Shown in pieces: positions 22,173 through 34,631 of a DNA stretch of 64,000 bases (positions within the stretch are counted from its first letter, which is position 1; every line of letters begins with the position of its first letter). The notes below the pieces were generated by a model, which saw only the letters and a list, made by a program, of their open reading frames with translations, made no database searches and was not told the origin of the DNA. Location: contig WWBZ02000062.1 of assembly GCA_011503125.2 (NCBI GenBank), forward strand, positions 2,976,001 through 3,040,000, given 5' to 3'. Both the position numbers and the translations under genes were made by a program. Origin of the DNA: Botryosphaeria dothidea. Taxonomy: Eukaryota > Ascomycota > Dothideomycetes > Botryosphaeriales > Botryosphaeriaceae.

Positions 22173-23517
22173 TTTTCCGTTACCCTGAATAGCATTCCGT
22201 AGAGTGAGAGAGCCGCCGTGTTTAAATATTCGCGTACGGAGGTCTTCGCGATCGGCATCTGCATGCATCCAGAGTGATCAACGGGCGGACTTCAACAAGA
22301 AAGCCTCGCACCCTGATCCGCGTCCTGCCGGGGTAATTTAAGGGAGGCTAGGTTCTCAGATAGAATCAATGTTCTTATTAATGCCAATTCTACACTCCAG
22401 TTCTTGACCCAATGTAGCCCTGAGCTTCGAGAACGATGTTGGACCCTGCCCAGTGTTGCCACGCATATTGCCTTATTCAGAGATCCAGAAGTGGCTTAGC
22501 GTTGCTGGTTCTAGCTTGGATAGGAAAGTTTGTGTAGGCCCTTGTCAGGGACAATCCATCGAACTCAAACAAGCGAGACCCGGAAGGCCTTGGAACACGG
22601 TACTTTCGGAATGCTCTGTCCCACTTTGGCTTTTATGGAAACCAAATCGAGGTGATCCCGCCGGAGAAAGCAAGGCGCTTACCTCAGAGGAGAGCGCCTG
22701 TTATTGGAATGCATCATGATGATATCGGCGTTGAGACGTTGCCACAGCTATTCAAGGTGAGAACAGGATGAAGGGAATCCCCACACCGCGGCGTTGTTCG
22801 GAGTAATTAAACACTACATCCGACAGACTTTATGTACATCGTCTTCATCCCTACGATTTGGACCCTATGATGCCGAGCGTCTGTTCCAGTACACCTTCCA
22901 GTTCCGTCGACGGAATGCGCCCGCAAAGCAGCGCGCTTTGTGAAATGCTGTGATACTGAATATGAAATCCCACATGTGTTGAATGAAAATTAATCTACAC
23001 TTATGACGTTCCGCTAACCACCCCGGGGAAAGAGAAATAAAGTGTACATCACCCGCCTCCGCATCAGCCCTAGCGAACGCTTAAGCAGGGCTCAGTCTCC
23101 GCCCCAATGTCGAGGTCACATCAGCAAGAGTGAGATCACAACCAGAAACACTAGGCATAATGCAAAAATGATTTCTTCCCAGCATCAGCACTCAGCATGT
23201 TTTCCTCCTTGATCACTCAATGGGTCACACCACCGAGGGACTCCGCAACGCCGAATAAAAGCTAGAGCGGCATGTCATGGAAGTCGGGAGAATCTTGGCT
23301 TCGCTTGAACACAAAATAGATTCATGATGTACGTAGAGCCTGACAGGGCTTGAAGTACTCATCGGGGCTGAGTGATGCAGCCGCACCGCTTCGCTCCTCC
23401 TCGAAGCTTAAATTCCTCTTTCTCTCGAACGGTCATTCTGAGTTCCGCATCTAGTCAGAGTCCTACAGGTCAGCAGGATAGGCTTCTGCTGCAAGACGGA
23501 TTCGCTTTCTCTCTCTC
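22173..23517. other. Intergenic stretch
   Basis: About 1.35 kb with no recognisable gene. Small open frames (for example 22453-22719 plus) show no family features. No repeat noticed. Confidence 0.4.
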
Positions 23518-24078
23518 TTAATAAGCACTGATTGCCGGGGGTGCGCTGTTCACAGCCCCTCTCACGCCACTCTCGTCAAGGGCTCGAACATAGCTCATTC
23601 CTTCCGCCACTCGAGGCTGCGATATATCCTCAAGCGGATCCTCCTCGACTGGTCGTATTGTAATCGTGACTCTTTTTTTGGGTGAGACTGACACGTCGAA
23701 TATCTTCTCGTTGAACCCAAAATCAAGAGGCGGCAGCTGAGGCGGGCCGTCTACCTTATCGTGAAGCCGGTAAGACGGCGTTCGGCTTTGGCTCCAGCGC
23801 CTCTGAGCTTTCTCTGCCTCCAGTTGTGCCAGTTGCTGCTCCAATATGATGTCGGCGGAGCATGTTGAAGACCGTGTGGAAGCGGGATGGTTGGAGGCGG
23901 ATTGAGGTGAAGAAGAAGATGATCCTGTCGCTTTCGCTGAAGCAGAGGAGGCAGATAATGATCGGGCCATGCGGGCAGTCCACAGTGCCGCGTTGACGAT
24001 GGTGTGGCAGAATATGATGGGCATGACGGTGTAGTAGGTCATGCAGCCGGTGGCCTCGTGGAAGCAGGTATCCGGCAT
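23518..24078 (-). CDS. Hypothetical protein with an N-terminal membrane segment, 186 residues
   Basis: The start at 24078 (MPDTCFHEATGC) excludes the low-complexity sequence upstream translated from a poly-A tract. Residues about 13-35 are hydrophobic (TYYTVMPIIFCHTIVNAALWTA), possibly a signal anchor. A Ser/Ala-rich low-complexity part, a short charged helix (LEQQLAQLEAEKAQRRW) and a well-formed C-terminal segment (KKRVTITIRPVEEDPLED) follow. No intron is needed. I recognise no family. Codon-like composition and the absence of stops over 561 bases support a real gene, but a chance frame is possible. Confidence 0.45.
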   Translation of the reverse strand: MPDTCFHEATGCMTYYTVMPIIFCHTIVNAALWTARMARSLSASSASAKATGSSSSSPQSASNHPASTRSSTCSADIILEQQLAQLEAEKAQRRWSQSRTPSYRLHDKVDGPPQLPPLDFGFNEKIFDVSVSPKKRVTITIRPVEEDPLEDISQPRVAEGMSYVRALDESGVRGAVNSAPPAISAY

Positions 24079-25553
24079 GCTTGTCTTTCTTTTCTTGAAA
24101 AAAAAAAAAAGTATGATGAATTCTGGAAGACACAAGATGCGAGGTTGAGGAAAATGATCCTTCGTATGCCAGCATTATATGAATTCAGCATGCCATAATA
24201 AAAAGACCATTCGATAAATGGGATGTGGGTGATCTTCAGGAAGTGCAGAGGGCGGTTGGGGCTGATTCGCTATACTACTATCAGGTAGACGCCTTCGATA
24301 GCAGCGCCACATTCTGGAACGTCCCGTATCTTCCCAATAGCGGGTCCTGCGGATATCTCCGTGGGCGTAGGGCTGGGTAGAAAGCTTCACCTTTTCGGGG
24401 AAATGCTTGGCGCATGCCAATTGAAGGTGCATGGAGCTGTTTGGGACTCAAGGTCGGTGAATTGAAGGAAGTAAGGAGATGATGGAGTAAGACGGAGACC
24501 CCGAGATGTGGTGGCTATGGGTTGCGTGGATTGGCTTGGAGGAATAGGGCGAGAACCAGGGCTATGCAGACAGGAGGCGCTGGACTGCTTTCTCTGTAGC
24601 TTTCGGAACGGTTAGTTGAGGGCCGTAGTGGTGTACTGGAGTAACGGCAGAGGATTCTACCGACAGAGATAAGGAAATGGCGATCACCGAGACCATTCTG
24701 TGGTTCACGTCCAAGTGTGGTCTCTAAAAACGGCAAACGCCAGAGGCTAGCTGTGCCGTTCTGACCGCTCGCTGGAAGATACACGCGAAAGCACCACAGT
24801 GGTCTCAGTCATCAGTACACTGATGTATATGATAATCCCTTTCAGCTATCCAATTGACAGGATCAATGGCCAATAGGAACGGAGAAGGAAACAAGGACAC
24901 TGGCAGATGGGGCTGGAGAAGCTGCTTCGGCTTCGGCTTCAGCTGCAAGGAGTGCAGCCCGCGCCGCCCCGCCAATCCTCAGCCTCCATGGCTGCAAACG
25001 GTTTATGCGGCAACTCGCCGCCCTTATCGTTGACAACCCCGGTTCTTTCCCACTAGTCAGCCGCCAACGGAAACGAAACCACGTGCGTTTCGGCACGCCA
25101 ACGGAAACACGCCCTGCTGGACCGCCCGCACCTTGTCTGCACAGCCATCAACCACGCTACAGCGCTCGGGCCAACTGGGGTCTACAACAATCTGGAACAA
25201 ATAGATACCGACCAATGCCCCAAGTGCCATGGTTGAAACCCGATCATGTGTTTTTCATAGCAATACATCCCCAGATCGCGAAGGAAATACACGCGCCTAA
25301 TGGTCAAAGCTCTTGAATGCGCGAATGAGACAAAATGGATCCTACCAAGAACTACGTCCGAACAGTTCTGGCTAGTGTGCCATGGCGTGTATATGGCTCT
25401 CATACTAGTGGCTGTGTGGCGGCAGAAGCACAACTGCGTCTAATCTAGATATTGCTCTGTCCGAGAACAACAACTTGTTCTCTCTCGTATATAGAGACTG
25501 ATCAGCTCACTTCAGCCATCCAAATGATCATTCAATCAACCAGCTCATTGAAA
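24079..25553. other. Intergenic stretch
   Basis: About 1.5 kb between divergently placed starts. It contains an A12 run near 24099. No gene or repeat that I can support. It is presumably the transporter's promoter on its right side. Confidence 0.4.
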
Positions 25554-27489
25554 ATGACGAGCTACGCGGATCCCGAATTTTTCCTTGAGATAAAGTCGGC
25601 TCGAGTTTCGAGCGCAGCCGCCAGCCCGCCCGATGAATCTGGTGCCGAGAACTTCACCGTGTCGAATAAGTTGGGTTGGCGCTTCTACGCAGCTTTCAGC
25701 TGCCTTTGCGTTGTCAACCTTGTATCCGCTTTGGATGCCGCCTGCCTGCCCGTTGCTCTCCCAGTAAGTATTTCGCTGTTCGTGATTCCTGTTGGCCGGA
25801 ACACCTGCTGAGGAACAAATCTCACCAGACCATTGCAAAAGAACTTCATGGCTCCGGTGTCGAGGCATTCTGGAGTGGAACTTCATTTCTCCTTACGGCG
25901 ACAGTCTTTCAGCCAAGCTTCGCCTCCTTCTCCCAGGTGTTCGGTCGGAAGCCCATGCTCCTCACCGCACTCACCTTCTTCACTGCCGGAGCCATAATCG
26001 GAGCTCTCTCCAATGGCTTTACAGCCCTTCTCATTGGACGCTCCATTCAGGGAGTTGGTGGAGGCGGCATCCAAGCATTGACCAACGTTATCATCACTGA
26101 CCTCGCACCGCTCAGGGAGCGCGGGAAGTTCGTAGGCATCATCGCCATGATGTGGGCCATCGGTACCGTCACTGGTCCTGTCATTGGTGGAGTATTCACG
26201 GAGAAAGTGTCCTGGGTAAGAACAGAACTCCCTTTCTGTCACCGTAGCCTTAGCCATGAGGGTTTTCTCGTTTTAAGTTGATGATGCTGACCCATAATTG
26301 CTCGTACAGAGATGGATGTTCTGGCTGAACCTCCCGTTTTGCGCCTTGGCCTACATCATGATCCCCATCTTTCTCAATCTGAAGTACAAACCCGGCGGCT
26401 TTGGTGATAAGCTGAGGAAGATTGACTGGGTTGGATCAGTATTGTTCGTTGCATCCACGACCTCGTTCCTCATCCCCATCACATGGGTAAGTAAAGAAAG
26501 TCCGACTCAGCCACTACTCCCAGCACTAACGCTTCGACCGTCAGGGCGGAACAATGTACCCTTGGAACCACTGGCGTACGCTTACCCCGCTTGCTATCGG
26601 CGCAGTTGGAATGTTCGTTTTCACCCTCTGGTCCAAGTACGCTGTGGCACAGCCCATGCTGCCGGGCAGCCTCTTCAAATCCTGCACCTCCCTCTCCACG
26701 TACCTCGGCTTCATCGTCCACGGCATCATCCAATGGAGCATCCTCTTCTACATGCCCCTCTACTTCGAAGCGGCCAAGAACTTCTCCGCCATCCAATCCG
26801 GCATCGGCCTCTTCCCGTGGACCTTCACCATCGCCCCCACCGCCGTCGTCGGCGGCGTCCTCATCGCCCGCACCGGCCGCTACCGCTGGGCCATCTGGAG
26901 TGGCTGGCTGCTGTCCACGGCCGGCGTCGGCCTGCTCGTCCTGTACCGCGCGGCCAGCCCGGCGCGCGCGTGGATCGCGCTGGGGCTCGCGTCGGGCGTC
27001 GGGCTGGGGGTGCTGTATCCCGCGCTGAGCCTGTGCAACCAGGCGGCCGCGCCGCCCGCCGACGTCGCCGTCGCGGCCGCCCTCAGCGCCTTCTTCCGCA
27101 ACTACGGCCAGATGCTGGGCGTCGCCGTCGGCGGCACCGTGCTGCAGAACGCGCTGCGCGCGCGGCTGCGGCGGTCGGCCGACGCCGCGCTGGCGGCGCA
27201 CGCGGCGCAGGCCAGCAGGGACATCAGCGCGCTCGTCGAGACGATCCGCGCGATGCGCAGGGAGGGCGGCGGCGCGGCGCGGGGCGCGGTGGTGGCGGAG
27301 CTGGTCGACGCGTACTGCGGGTCGCTGCGCGTGCTGTGGATCGTGGTCGGCGTGATGGCATGCGTGGCGCTGGTTGCCAGCCTCGCCTGCACCAAGGCGT
27401 TCTCGCTCGAGCGCGAGTTGGAGACGGAGCAGGGGTTCGTCGATGCGAAGGAGGAGGCGGCGGCGGCTTCTTCGGACGAGGAGTGCTGA
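25554..27489 (+). CDS. DHA2-type 14-helix MFS multidrug efflux transporter
   Basis: Exons 25554-25763, 25829-26215, 26310-26486 and 26545-27489 (introns 65, 94 and 58 bases, all phase 0) give 572 residues. Motifs of drug/H+ antiporters are present: LDAACLPVALP in helix 1, GRKPMLL after helix 2 (motif A), GRSIQGVGGGGI, and RERGKFVGII...GPVIGG in helix 5 (motif C). RWMFWLNLPF follows. Later helices are clear, and a basic loop RARLRRSADAALAAH precedes the last helix. The tail is acidic (SSDEEC). An in-frame ATG at 25524 would add ten residues. The plasma-membrane exporter could serve toxin or fungicide efflux; no biosynthetic gene cluster is evident around it. Confidence 0.88.
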
Positions 27490-28317
27490 GCGAGCCGGGA
27501 GCTTTGCCTTGCTTGTTCTATGTTATTGCCTTGGGTCGTCTTCTCCATCTTACGTTCAGACTCGATACCATGTAGAGCTATGCTATCCGTTCGGAAGCGC
27601 ATGCGGACCACGTGCTATGTCATAGATAGAAAAGCCTTGATATCTATCGAAGGCGCGCATCGCTCATTCTGGATCACATGAAAAGACAAAGGCGTTCCCT
27701 TGTCATCCATGGAAGCAGCAATCGGTGAATCAATAATGTTATTCCCTTCCAATCCAAAGACCAACTGTCCTTTCGAATGGGATTGAACAAATGGCCAATT
27801 AGGCACTGAGCCAATGACAGGGCTACCTGCAGCAGAAGTGGACAGCATGGCCAAGTGTGTTCACGCCATTGCAGCTTGGCTAGCAGCGTGTTGGCACAAT
27901 GCACATGGCCAGGCTCGATCGTAATTGATGTGCCATTGGCGCAGCAGACCATGTCTGCAGCGCTAGTTTGAGATTTGGTACCAGCGGAAGGGATCAGGTG
28001 GGCGCCAGCACCAAGCGCACTAGCTCAGTCCACCTCCTTCACAGGCACGAGTATTTAAACGTCTCTCTACGCTGGCAAAAAAGGGAGACAGACATTCAAC
28101 CGCCCAAAAAATGTTGCCAAGCACAGACATTGAGAATAGGAATGCAAGTGCTATCTATTGTTGCCGTATCCTTCTCTGTGGTTGCATACCAACAAGACCT
28201 TGCTCGGCTTGTCCGGTCTGGCTTCAAACCAAGTGTAAAACAGGACGTCAAAAGCGATTTGCTTACAGTGGGACATCGATTGTGACATTTGTCGCCATGA
28301 AAGCCACTAGGTCGCCA
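27490..28317. other. Intergenic stretch
   Basis: 828 bases holding the transporter 3' end. No gene or repeat that I can support. Confidence 0.4.
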
Positions 28318-28738
28318 TTATGGAGAGCCCTTCAGCAAGAGTAGTGAAGCTGCTACCGGTCCGTGTGTGGTGGTAACATCAAAGTTGAGAGTGAGGGACT
28401 GGCTGGCACCGATTGGTGTGAAGGCATCAGCCTTGAAGTTCTTTTTCGGTGAAGCCAGGAAACTGAGTGAGTAATCAAGCGATGGGATGATGGAGGCTGC
28501 AGGATAGTATCAGTGAATCACAAAACATTGCCGAGAGGGTGGGTTTTCACTTACTTTCCGAGAACAGGACGACCTTCTTGATCGGCTTAGGGTCGAGAAC
28601 GGAGCCTGGCGTGAGGAGGTTGACGTCTTTGCTTCCAGTGTTGGTGACGATAACCTGCAGCTTGGTGTTGCCGACGGAGGCGAGCTTGACATCAAGTGAA
28701 GTGGCTTGGTGGCCAACGACCGCGGTTAACAGATCCAA
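28318..28738 (-). pseudogene. Deuterolysin-like (M35) fragment: propeptide region only
   Basis: Minus-strand blocks 28738-28555 and 28496-28318 join in frame across a good 58-base intron (GTAAGTG...CTGCAG). The protein runs LDVKLASVGNTKLQVIVTNT, VNLLTPGSVLD and IKKVVLFSE. It then runs KNFKADAFTPIGASQSLTL, ending at TAA 28320-28318. This matches the N-terminal beta-rich prodomain of fungal M35 metallopeptidases as I know it. There is no ATG in frame (an upstream TGA blocks it), no signal peptide and no HExxH catalytic domain downstream. It is therefore a remnant about 120 residues long, or a small prodomain-only gene with an unseen 5' exon. Family call from memory, moderate. Confidence 0.55.
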
Positions 28739-28982
28739 AAGTCAAAGCTGAAGTACAAATTCATACCCGAAGTGAAGTCGACGGATCGAAGGAGGTGTTT
28801 GGGGGAGAGGCCCGCAGCAGGTGTAGGCTATTGTCTGTGATTGAGAACAGTGACGGATGGCGTCATCAGCCGTGTAGTATAGCCGGGGTTCTTACGCGAA
28901 TCTGACACTTGGGCCTTTACAAAGCCCTAAATTCTACCAACGGACAGACCTTCTCTTCTCTACCACACTCTCTCTCTTTGAC

Positions 28983-30045
28983 ATGGTCCACAGTCGTTCG
29001 TTGCTCAACATGCGTCATCCACTCCCGCTGGCCTTCATGGCCCTCTTCATGCTCTTCTTCGGCACTTCTCTGACATATGCCGCCGAGATGAGCTCGTAAG
29101 TTCCATCAATCCCACTCGATCAATTCTTTCAATTACACTAGCAGATCCACCATGGCTTCCCTCGTCAACGCTGAAGTCGCTGAGTACGGCTCCGACGCTG
29201 CTCACTCAAGCGCAGTAGACTCTGACAGTATCACGACAACCGCTACTGCTACTGCATTCATGTGGAACAGCAGCTCGTTCCTGCCCACTCAGCCTGCCGC
29301 CGACATTAGCTCGGCCTTCAGCACCCCCTCACCTTGGAGCAGCAGCTCGCGTCTGCTCAACCAGCCCACCACCTTCAGCACTCACTCACTCTTGAACAAG
29401 ATGTCGCCAACCGCTGCTCCACCGTCCGGACCCACTGCGCAAGTCGTGGTCGAGGCTGGCACCGGGTCCCAGGTCTACGTTGGCACTCTCACCGGAACTG
29501 CCCTCTACACCGCAATCTCAAGCGCTGTTACAGAAATCTGCCCTAGGCCCACGGGTCAGGATGATATTTGGACCTGCTCAAATAATGTCGTACGCCTACC
29601 GCATGACATGGACTTCATGTCGAGCGGCCTAAAGGGGCACCTCGAAGTCCAGGTCGAGAGCAGCGGATACCAACTTGCAGTGCTGTACGATGCCATGGTA
29701 AAGATGATCGCCCTGACAGCCCAGAACTCTGCGCGAGGCTCCAGCTGCGGCAAATCCGGGAAAAAGGCCTACTGCGACGCTGTCGGATTTGTTGGTGTTC
29801 ACCACTACAATCCGTTCGCGAGGATCCTGGGTCTGAACACAGCTAGCTGGATCGATGCGAGGTGGGCGTGGGTAATGAAGAAACCACTCCACTCAGTTGG
29901 CGAGGATGAGGGTATCGATTGTGATCTTATCAAAGCTGTCGACGCCGGTATCTCGCCTTCCACCCTGAACAAGGACTTCACAATCTTGGGAGTTCCGAAC
30001 GAGTTCGACATGCGCTGCACGGATAGCATGACGCACGGCCACTGA
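28983..30045 (+). CDS. Secreted protein of unknown function, Ser/Thr-rich front part
   Basis: Exons 28983-29095 and 29145-30045 (49-base intron) give 337 residues. The first exon encodes a signal peptide (LAFMALFMLFFGTSLTYAAE), which supports the start and the splice. Residues about 45-140 are rich in Ser, Thr, Ala and Pro, likely O-glycosylated and extended. The C-terminal 190 residues look folded: TICPRPTGQDDIWTCS-like start, HLEVQVESSGYQLAVLYDAM, a Cys pair in SSCGKSGKKAYCDAVGF, and a last Cys in DMRCTD. I recognise no enzyme motif. It lies between the M35 remnant and the GH106-like gene on the same strand as the latter. Confidence 0.72.
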
Positions 30046-30903
30046 TTGTGCATTCTGGTGCAAGAACTTGGGGTTGAGCAGTTGGTATTAAGGACGAGTA
30101 GTATGCAGACTTTCTCTCTTCCGTAGAATTCAGAGCTGCAAAAACTCATCTGGCCTAAATTCCATGTGACCTTTCGTAGATTGACTAATGTGGAAAGTGA
30201 TTAGAATCGGCGTGTGACGGCTCGTGTGCGAAACATCAACCGAGCCTTCACCTGACCACGGAACATATGTGCTTCTCTGTGCTGGCAGATCCTGAGGCAC
30301 CCTTGACACGCGAGTAAAAAAACGAAAAGAGAGAATACCACCAATAATAGTGCGGGGTTAGCTAGAAAGCTGATATTGGGGCCAAACCACAAAATGAGCA
30401 AACTATTACTGCCAGCAGGTCCGCCAAGCTTGTGACGTTGTCCACCTACGCGAGGAGGATCCATGCGTATTCGTGCATGCTGCCGTATTCGTATCCCGTC
30501 GTTTTGTCCAACGAGCACCGCTATTGGTTACCCCGCTCTAGATAGCACCCCTTGCTGCTGATCAAGGGCAAGTGTAGTTAGCACAGATTAACATGATATA
30601 GTCATCTCACACGTTACTCTACAACGAGAAATCATCCGGAAATCATGCGGCGTGAAGCCACCAGGATCGCCAGTGTGACGCAACGGTCATGCACAGTCGC
30701 TGGATGCGAAGTCTGAAATACGAGATTGTTTATACGTAAATTGAGAACCGAAATGCCACCAGATCTCATATAAGTCTCACAATTCTCTCTGAAAGCTAAG
30801 CAAAATCTCTCACGTCTGTGAATGTGCAGCTGGGCCTGCTCAAACTCGGAGCAAACCTCGACTACATTGTCTGACCGGGAACCTGGAATCTCATTTTCAC
30901 GCA
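30046..30903. other. Intergenic stretch
   Basis: 858 bases between tandem plus-strand genes; nothing recognised. It should contain the promoter of the GH106-like gene. Confidence 0.4.
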
Positions 30904-33900
30904 ATGTACTTGCTCACCCTACTTTGTTTCACGATCGCATTCAGGGCCAGCGCTACAGCTGTCAAACATGGCGCTGTCATATCGTCCGCCGACGGCACGT
31001 TTGAAAATCCGTCCTCAAGAGTCCGGCCCAGGTTCCGCTACTGGCTTCCAGATCCTGGCGCAGACAAAGCTTCGGTCGCCAAAGATATCAAAGACGCCGG
31101 TGATCTTGGTGCAGGAGGTGTCGAGTTTCTCCCCTTCTACGGGTACGGAGGTTCCATGGATGCCTACATTCCTGAAGCGAACTGGTCGAAAAATGGATTC
31201 GGATCGCCTGCCTTCCTCGACATGTTTCGAACCGCCCTCGAAGCCCACAAGGAAAATGGTATGGTCATGGATTTCGCGCTTGGCCCAAACCAAGGTCAAG
31301 GCGTCCCTGCAGATATTGACGACAACGGATTGCAGTGGGACCTGGTGAGCTCTGGTTCCTCCCGTGCCTTGGAACTTCGCTAATCGTAAAATCGAAGGCT
31401 TCTCATTCTTTACCGGTGCCAGTTAATGGCTCCTTCATGGATACTCTACCCGGTTGGGGTGATGGAGATCTTGTCGCGCTCGTCTCTGCTCGAGTGTTGT
31501 CGGATGAAAACGTTACAATCTCCGGACCGTCTTTTCCGCCGCCTGAGTATACCTCGTATTCGCGTCTCACTATCAGCAACAGCTCGATGCGAGATCTTAC
31601 GGCTCAAGTCTCAGAATCAGGTCGTGTGTCTGTGGAACTTGGTGCTCCCATTAACAGCACGAGATACCAGCTTTTTGCCTTTTACGAAAGGAAGACACTC
31701 GCCAAAAACTTACAGTTTCCCTATAATGACGCAAAGACAATTTTTGATAACGGTTCATACGCTGTAGATCACTTCAGCTCCGCTGGTGCTCGTACAGTTG
31801 AAAATTTCTGGAAGCGTTACATTCTCAAGGACGGTGTAGAAGATTTACTGAAGGAAGTTGGTAACTATGGTATTGCTCAATGATTCCCATTCATTGAACT
31901 GAATCCAACTAATACTGTTACCAGCGTGGGAGGACAGCATGGAGATAATTTCAAATACGTCTTGGACTCCTGGAATCCCAGCCAAGTTCGAAGAGAAATA
32001 TGGTTACTCGATACGACCATTCCTCCCTCTCATCATGTGGGGAAATAACAACATCAACATCCAAGGAACAGCACCGGGGAAGGTCAAGTGTGAGCTTGAT
32101 ACCAAGGATGCCGGAGAGGGTTACATCAACGATTACCGCGCCCTCCTCCAAGATTGCTACGGGGAGTACCTTCAGGAACTGCAACGTTGGATTCACGAAG
32201 AACTTGGCCTACAGACATCATCTCAGGTGTCCTACAATATGCCGATGGATGCAGCAGCTACTGTACCATTCTCAGACGCACCAGAGTGCGAGAGCCTTCA
32301 ATGGAACAACAGTGTGGATGGCTACCGACAGTATACTGGAGCAGCTCACTTGGCAGGCAAGCGGGTGATCTCTAATGAGCTTGGTGCTGTACGAGATAAG
32401 GCCTTTCAATTCACCATCCCTGACCTACTTTGGACCTTCAACCGAGCCATTGCTGGAGGTGTGAACCAGGCCATCATCCACGGGCAGACTTACTCGGGGA
32501 ATCACTACAATACTACGTGGCCCGGGTATACCCCTTTCTCGTATCTCTTTTCCGACCCCTTCAGCGAGAAGCAGCCATCCTGGAAGCATGGGCTGTCGGA
32601 AATCATGGAGTACATGGCCAGAGTACAACATGTGCAACAGAATGGGGTACCTAAAACGGATATTGCCATCTATAACAAGGTCTCTGCTTCAGATCCGGAA
32701 TTCGACACATTATATCCGGTTGAAAGCTCGATCGGAGATGGTAGGCGCATTACCACAGTGACTACTCAGGGGAAGGCGGGCTGACAAATTAAAGGGTGGA
32801 CGTACGAGTATTTGACCGCAGACAATTTTCTCCTTCCGCAAGCTTACGTAGAAGGGAAATTGCTTGCCCCTGATGGACCACGTTACAAGGCGGTTGTGTT
32901 GCCAGACTCCAGTAATCTCACTATCCAGACTGCTCAATCCCTCAGAAGCTTTGCGGATGCCGGATTGCCAATCATTTTCAGCGGAGATGGGCATGGTTAC
33001 TACCCTTCCGGAAATAGTAGTTCAGAGGCGGTCACTCTATCTGCTGTCGCAGATTTGCTGAATGTTGAGCATGTCTACTCTTGTGAGAGTCATCAGCTAT
33101 CCCAGCTTCTGACATCAATTTCCCTGGATCCTCAAATCCGCACGGAGATCAATGGTATTCTGCACTTGACATGGCGCGAGGACGTGGTTAGCGGGGTTGA
33201 CTACGCCTTCCTCTTCTGTGATGGTGTTCCATGCCGCGGTAAAATCCATGTCTCGAGCACCAAACGACCATACATTTTAAACCCCTGGACCGGGGATAAA
33301 TCCCCTGCTCTTGTGTACAGTCTTAAAGAGAACAAGACCGTGCTGCCAATTGACCTTCAGGGCAATCAGACATTCATCATTGTGTTTTCTGATCAGTCAT
33401 TGCAAGGTTCGGTTATGCCAGCATTCCATGCCACTGAAGCTCCTTACAACCTCCTTGGCTACAGTTACGATAACGAGAAGAAGCTTGAACTTCGGTTGAG
33501 CCAACCAAAAGCCGGTCAGCAGCGGTTCACACTCTCTACCGGGCAGTCTCTCTCCCTTGCCAACAGTTCTTCGCCGCTTCCAAGCTTCGAACTTCGCAAT
33601 TGGACGCTCACTGCCGAACATTGGGAAGCCCCCGAGAATATCAGCGACGCGTCCATCATCGCCAACAAGCACAACAACACTCATTCGTTGCCGTCCCTCA
33701 GCTCCTGGACCAACATCCCTGGCCTGCAGAACGCATCGGGCGTCGGCTACTACGCCGCGTCATTTCCATGGCAAGCCACCAACGGATCAGAAGGGGCGTA
33801 TATCAGATTCTCGCGCGTCCTGCATGCTGTTACGGTCTACGTCAATGGCAACCGCCTTCCACCGCTGGACTACAACGCAGCTAAAGCAGATATCGGACCG

Positions 33901-34119
33901 TACTTGCTACACGGAGAAAATCATGTTCTCGTGATCGCGCCTACCACGATGTGGAATTACCTGAGGTCCATATTCTCGCAGCTCAGGCACGTGGGGCAAC
34001 CGCCTTTGTTGGAGCAGCTGGCCGGGTTCCAAGGAACAGAGCTTCCGCCGAAGGTCGATGTTGGGTTGATTGGCACTGTTTCGATCATTCCGTATAAAAG
34101 CTACTTGGTGGAGATTTAG
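30904..34119 (+). CDS. Secreted GH106-like glycoside hydrolase (alpha-L-rhamnosidase type)
   Basis: Exons 30904-31344, 31398-31869, 31925-32740 and 32795-34119 (introns 53, 55 and 54 bases) give 1017 residues. A signal peptide opens it (MYLLTLLCFTIAFRASA). The N-terminal catalytic region shows the GH106 signature style: FENPSSRVRPRFRYWLPD, AGDLGAGGVEFLPFYGYGG, then PGWGDGDLVALVSARVL, FWKRYIL and AWEDSMEI. GVNQAIIHGQTYSG and HGLSEIMEYMARVQHVQQNG follow in the barrel. The last third is beta-rich with many N-glycosylation sites and ends with a jelly-roll-like segment (IRFSRVLHAVTVYVNGNRLPPL). The acceptor at 31397 rather than 31422 is needed for frame. Likely role: release of rhamnose or a related deoxysugar from plant or bacterial polysaccharide. 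The exact specificity is inference. Confidence 0.82.
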
Positions 34120-34631
34120 CTGTAGAGAATGTACGAGAAGTGATGGGAGGTTGGGGGCTAAGTGAAGTGGTATGGGGTCGGAGCGTCAGAAAGCATTATG
34201 TAATTGCCATAAACCGAATTCCCAAAAAAAAAAGTGAGCCATAGAACATTAGTGAAAGGGAGAGTATCGATTGGAACTTTCGCACTGAACGAGAATCAAA
34301 CGCACGAATAATGTTCAAAAAAAACATAAATCGGAATGAGGATATTTCATACGATACCAGCCAAGGAGAAGACGTGAATCGCATCTGGTACTGCCTCGGC
34401 CTTGACTACTTTCCATGTTTTAATCGGGCCCGGGTCCCAGTTCGTACCGGGGGTTGTCGCCGAAGCTTTGAGTTGTTGGCCACTCTCATATACTTTGGCT
34501 TCACGTAATCTTTTCATCTACGGGCGCACATCGGCCACAAACTCGGAAATATCACCAACCTGATACAAACAAGTCTGAGCCATCAAGTATGATAGGCGCA
34601 CCGATTTCACAGATCAAATACATTAATTATT
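34120..34631. other. Convergent spacer
   Basis: 512 bases between the stops of the GH106-like and large HET genes. A short A10 run near 34226. No gene seen. Confidence 0.4.
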
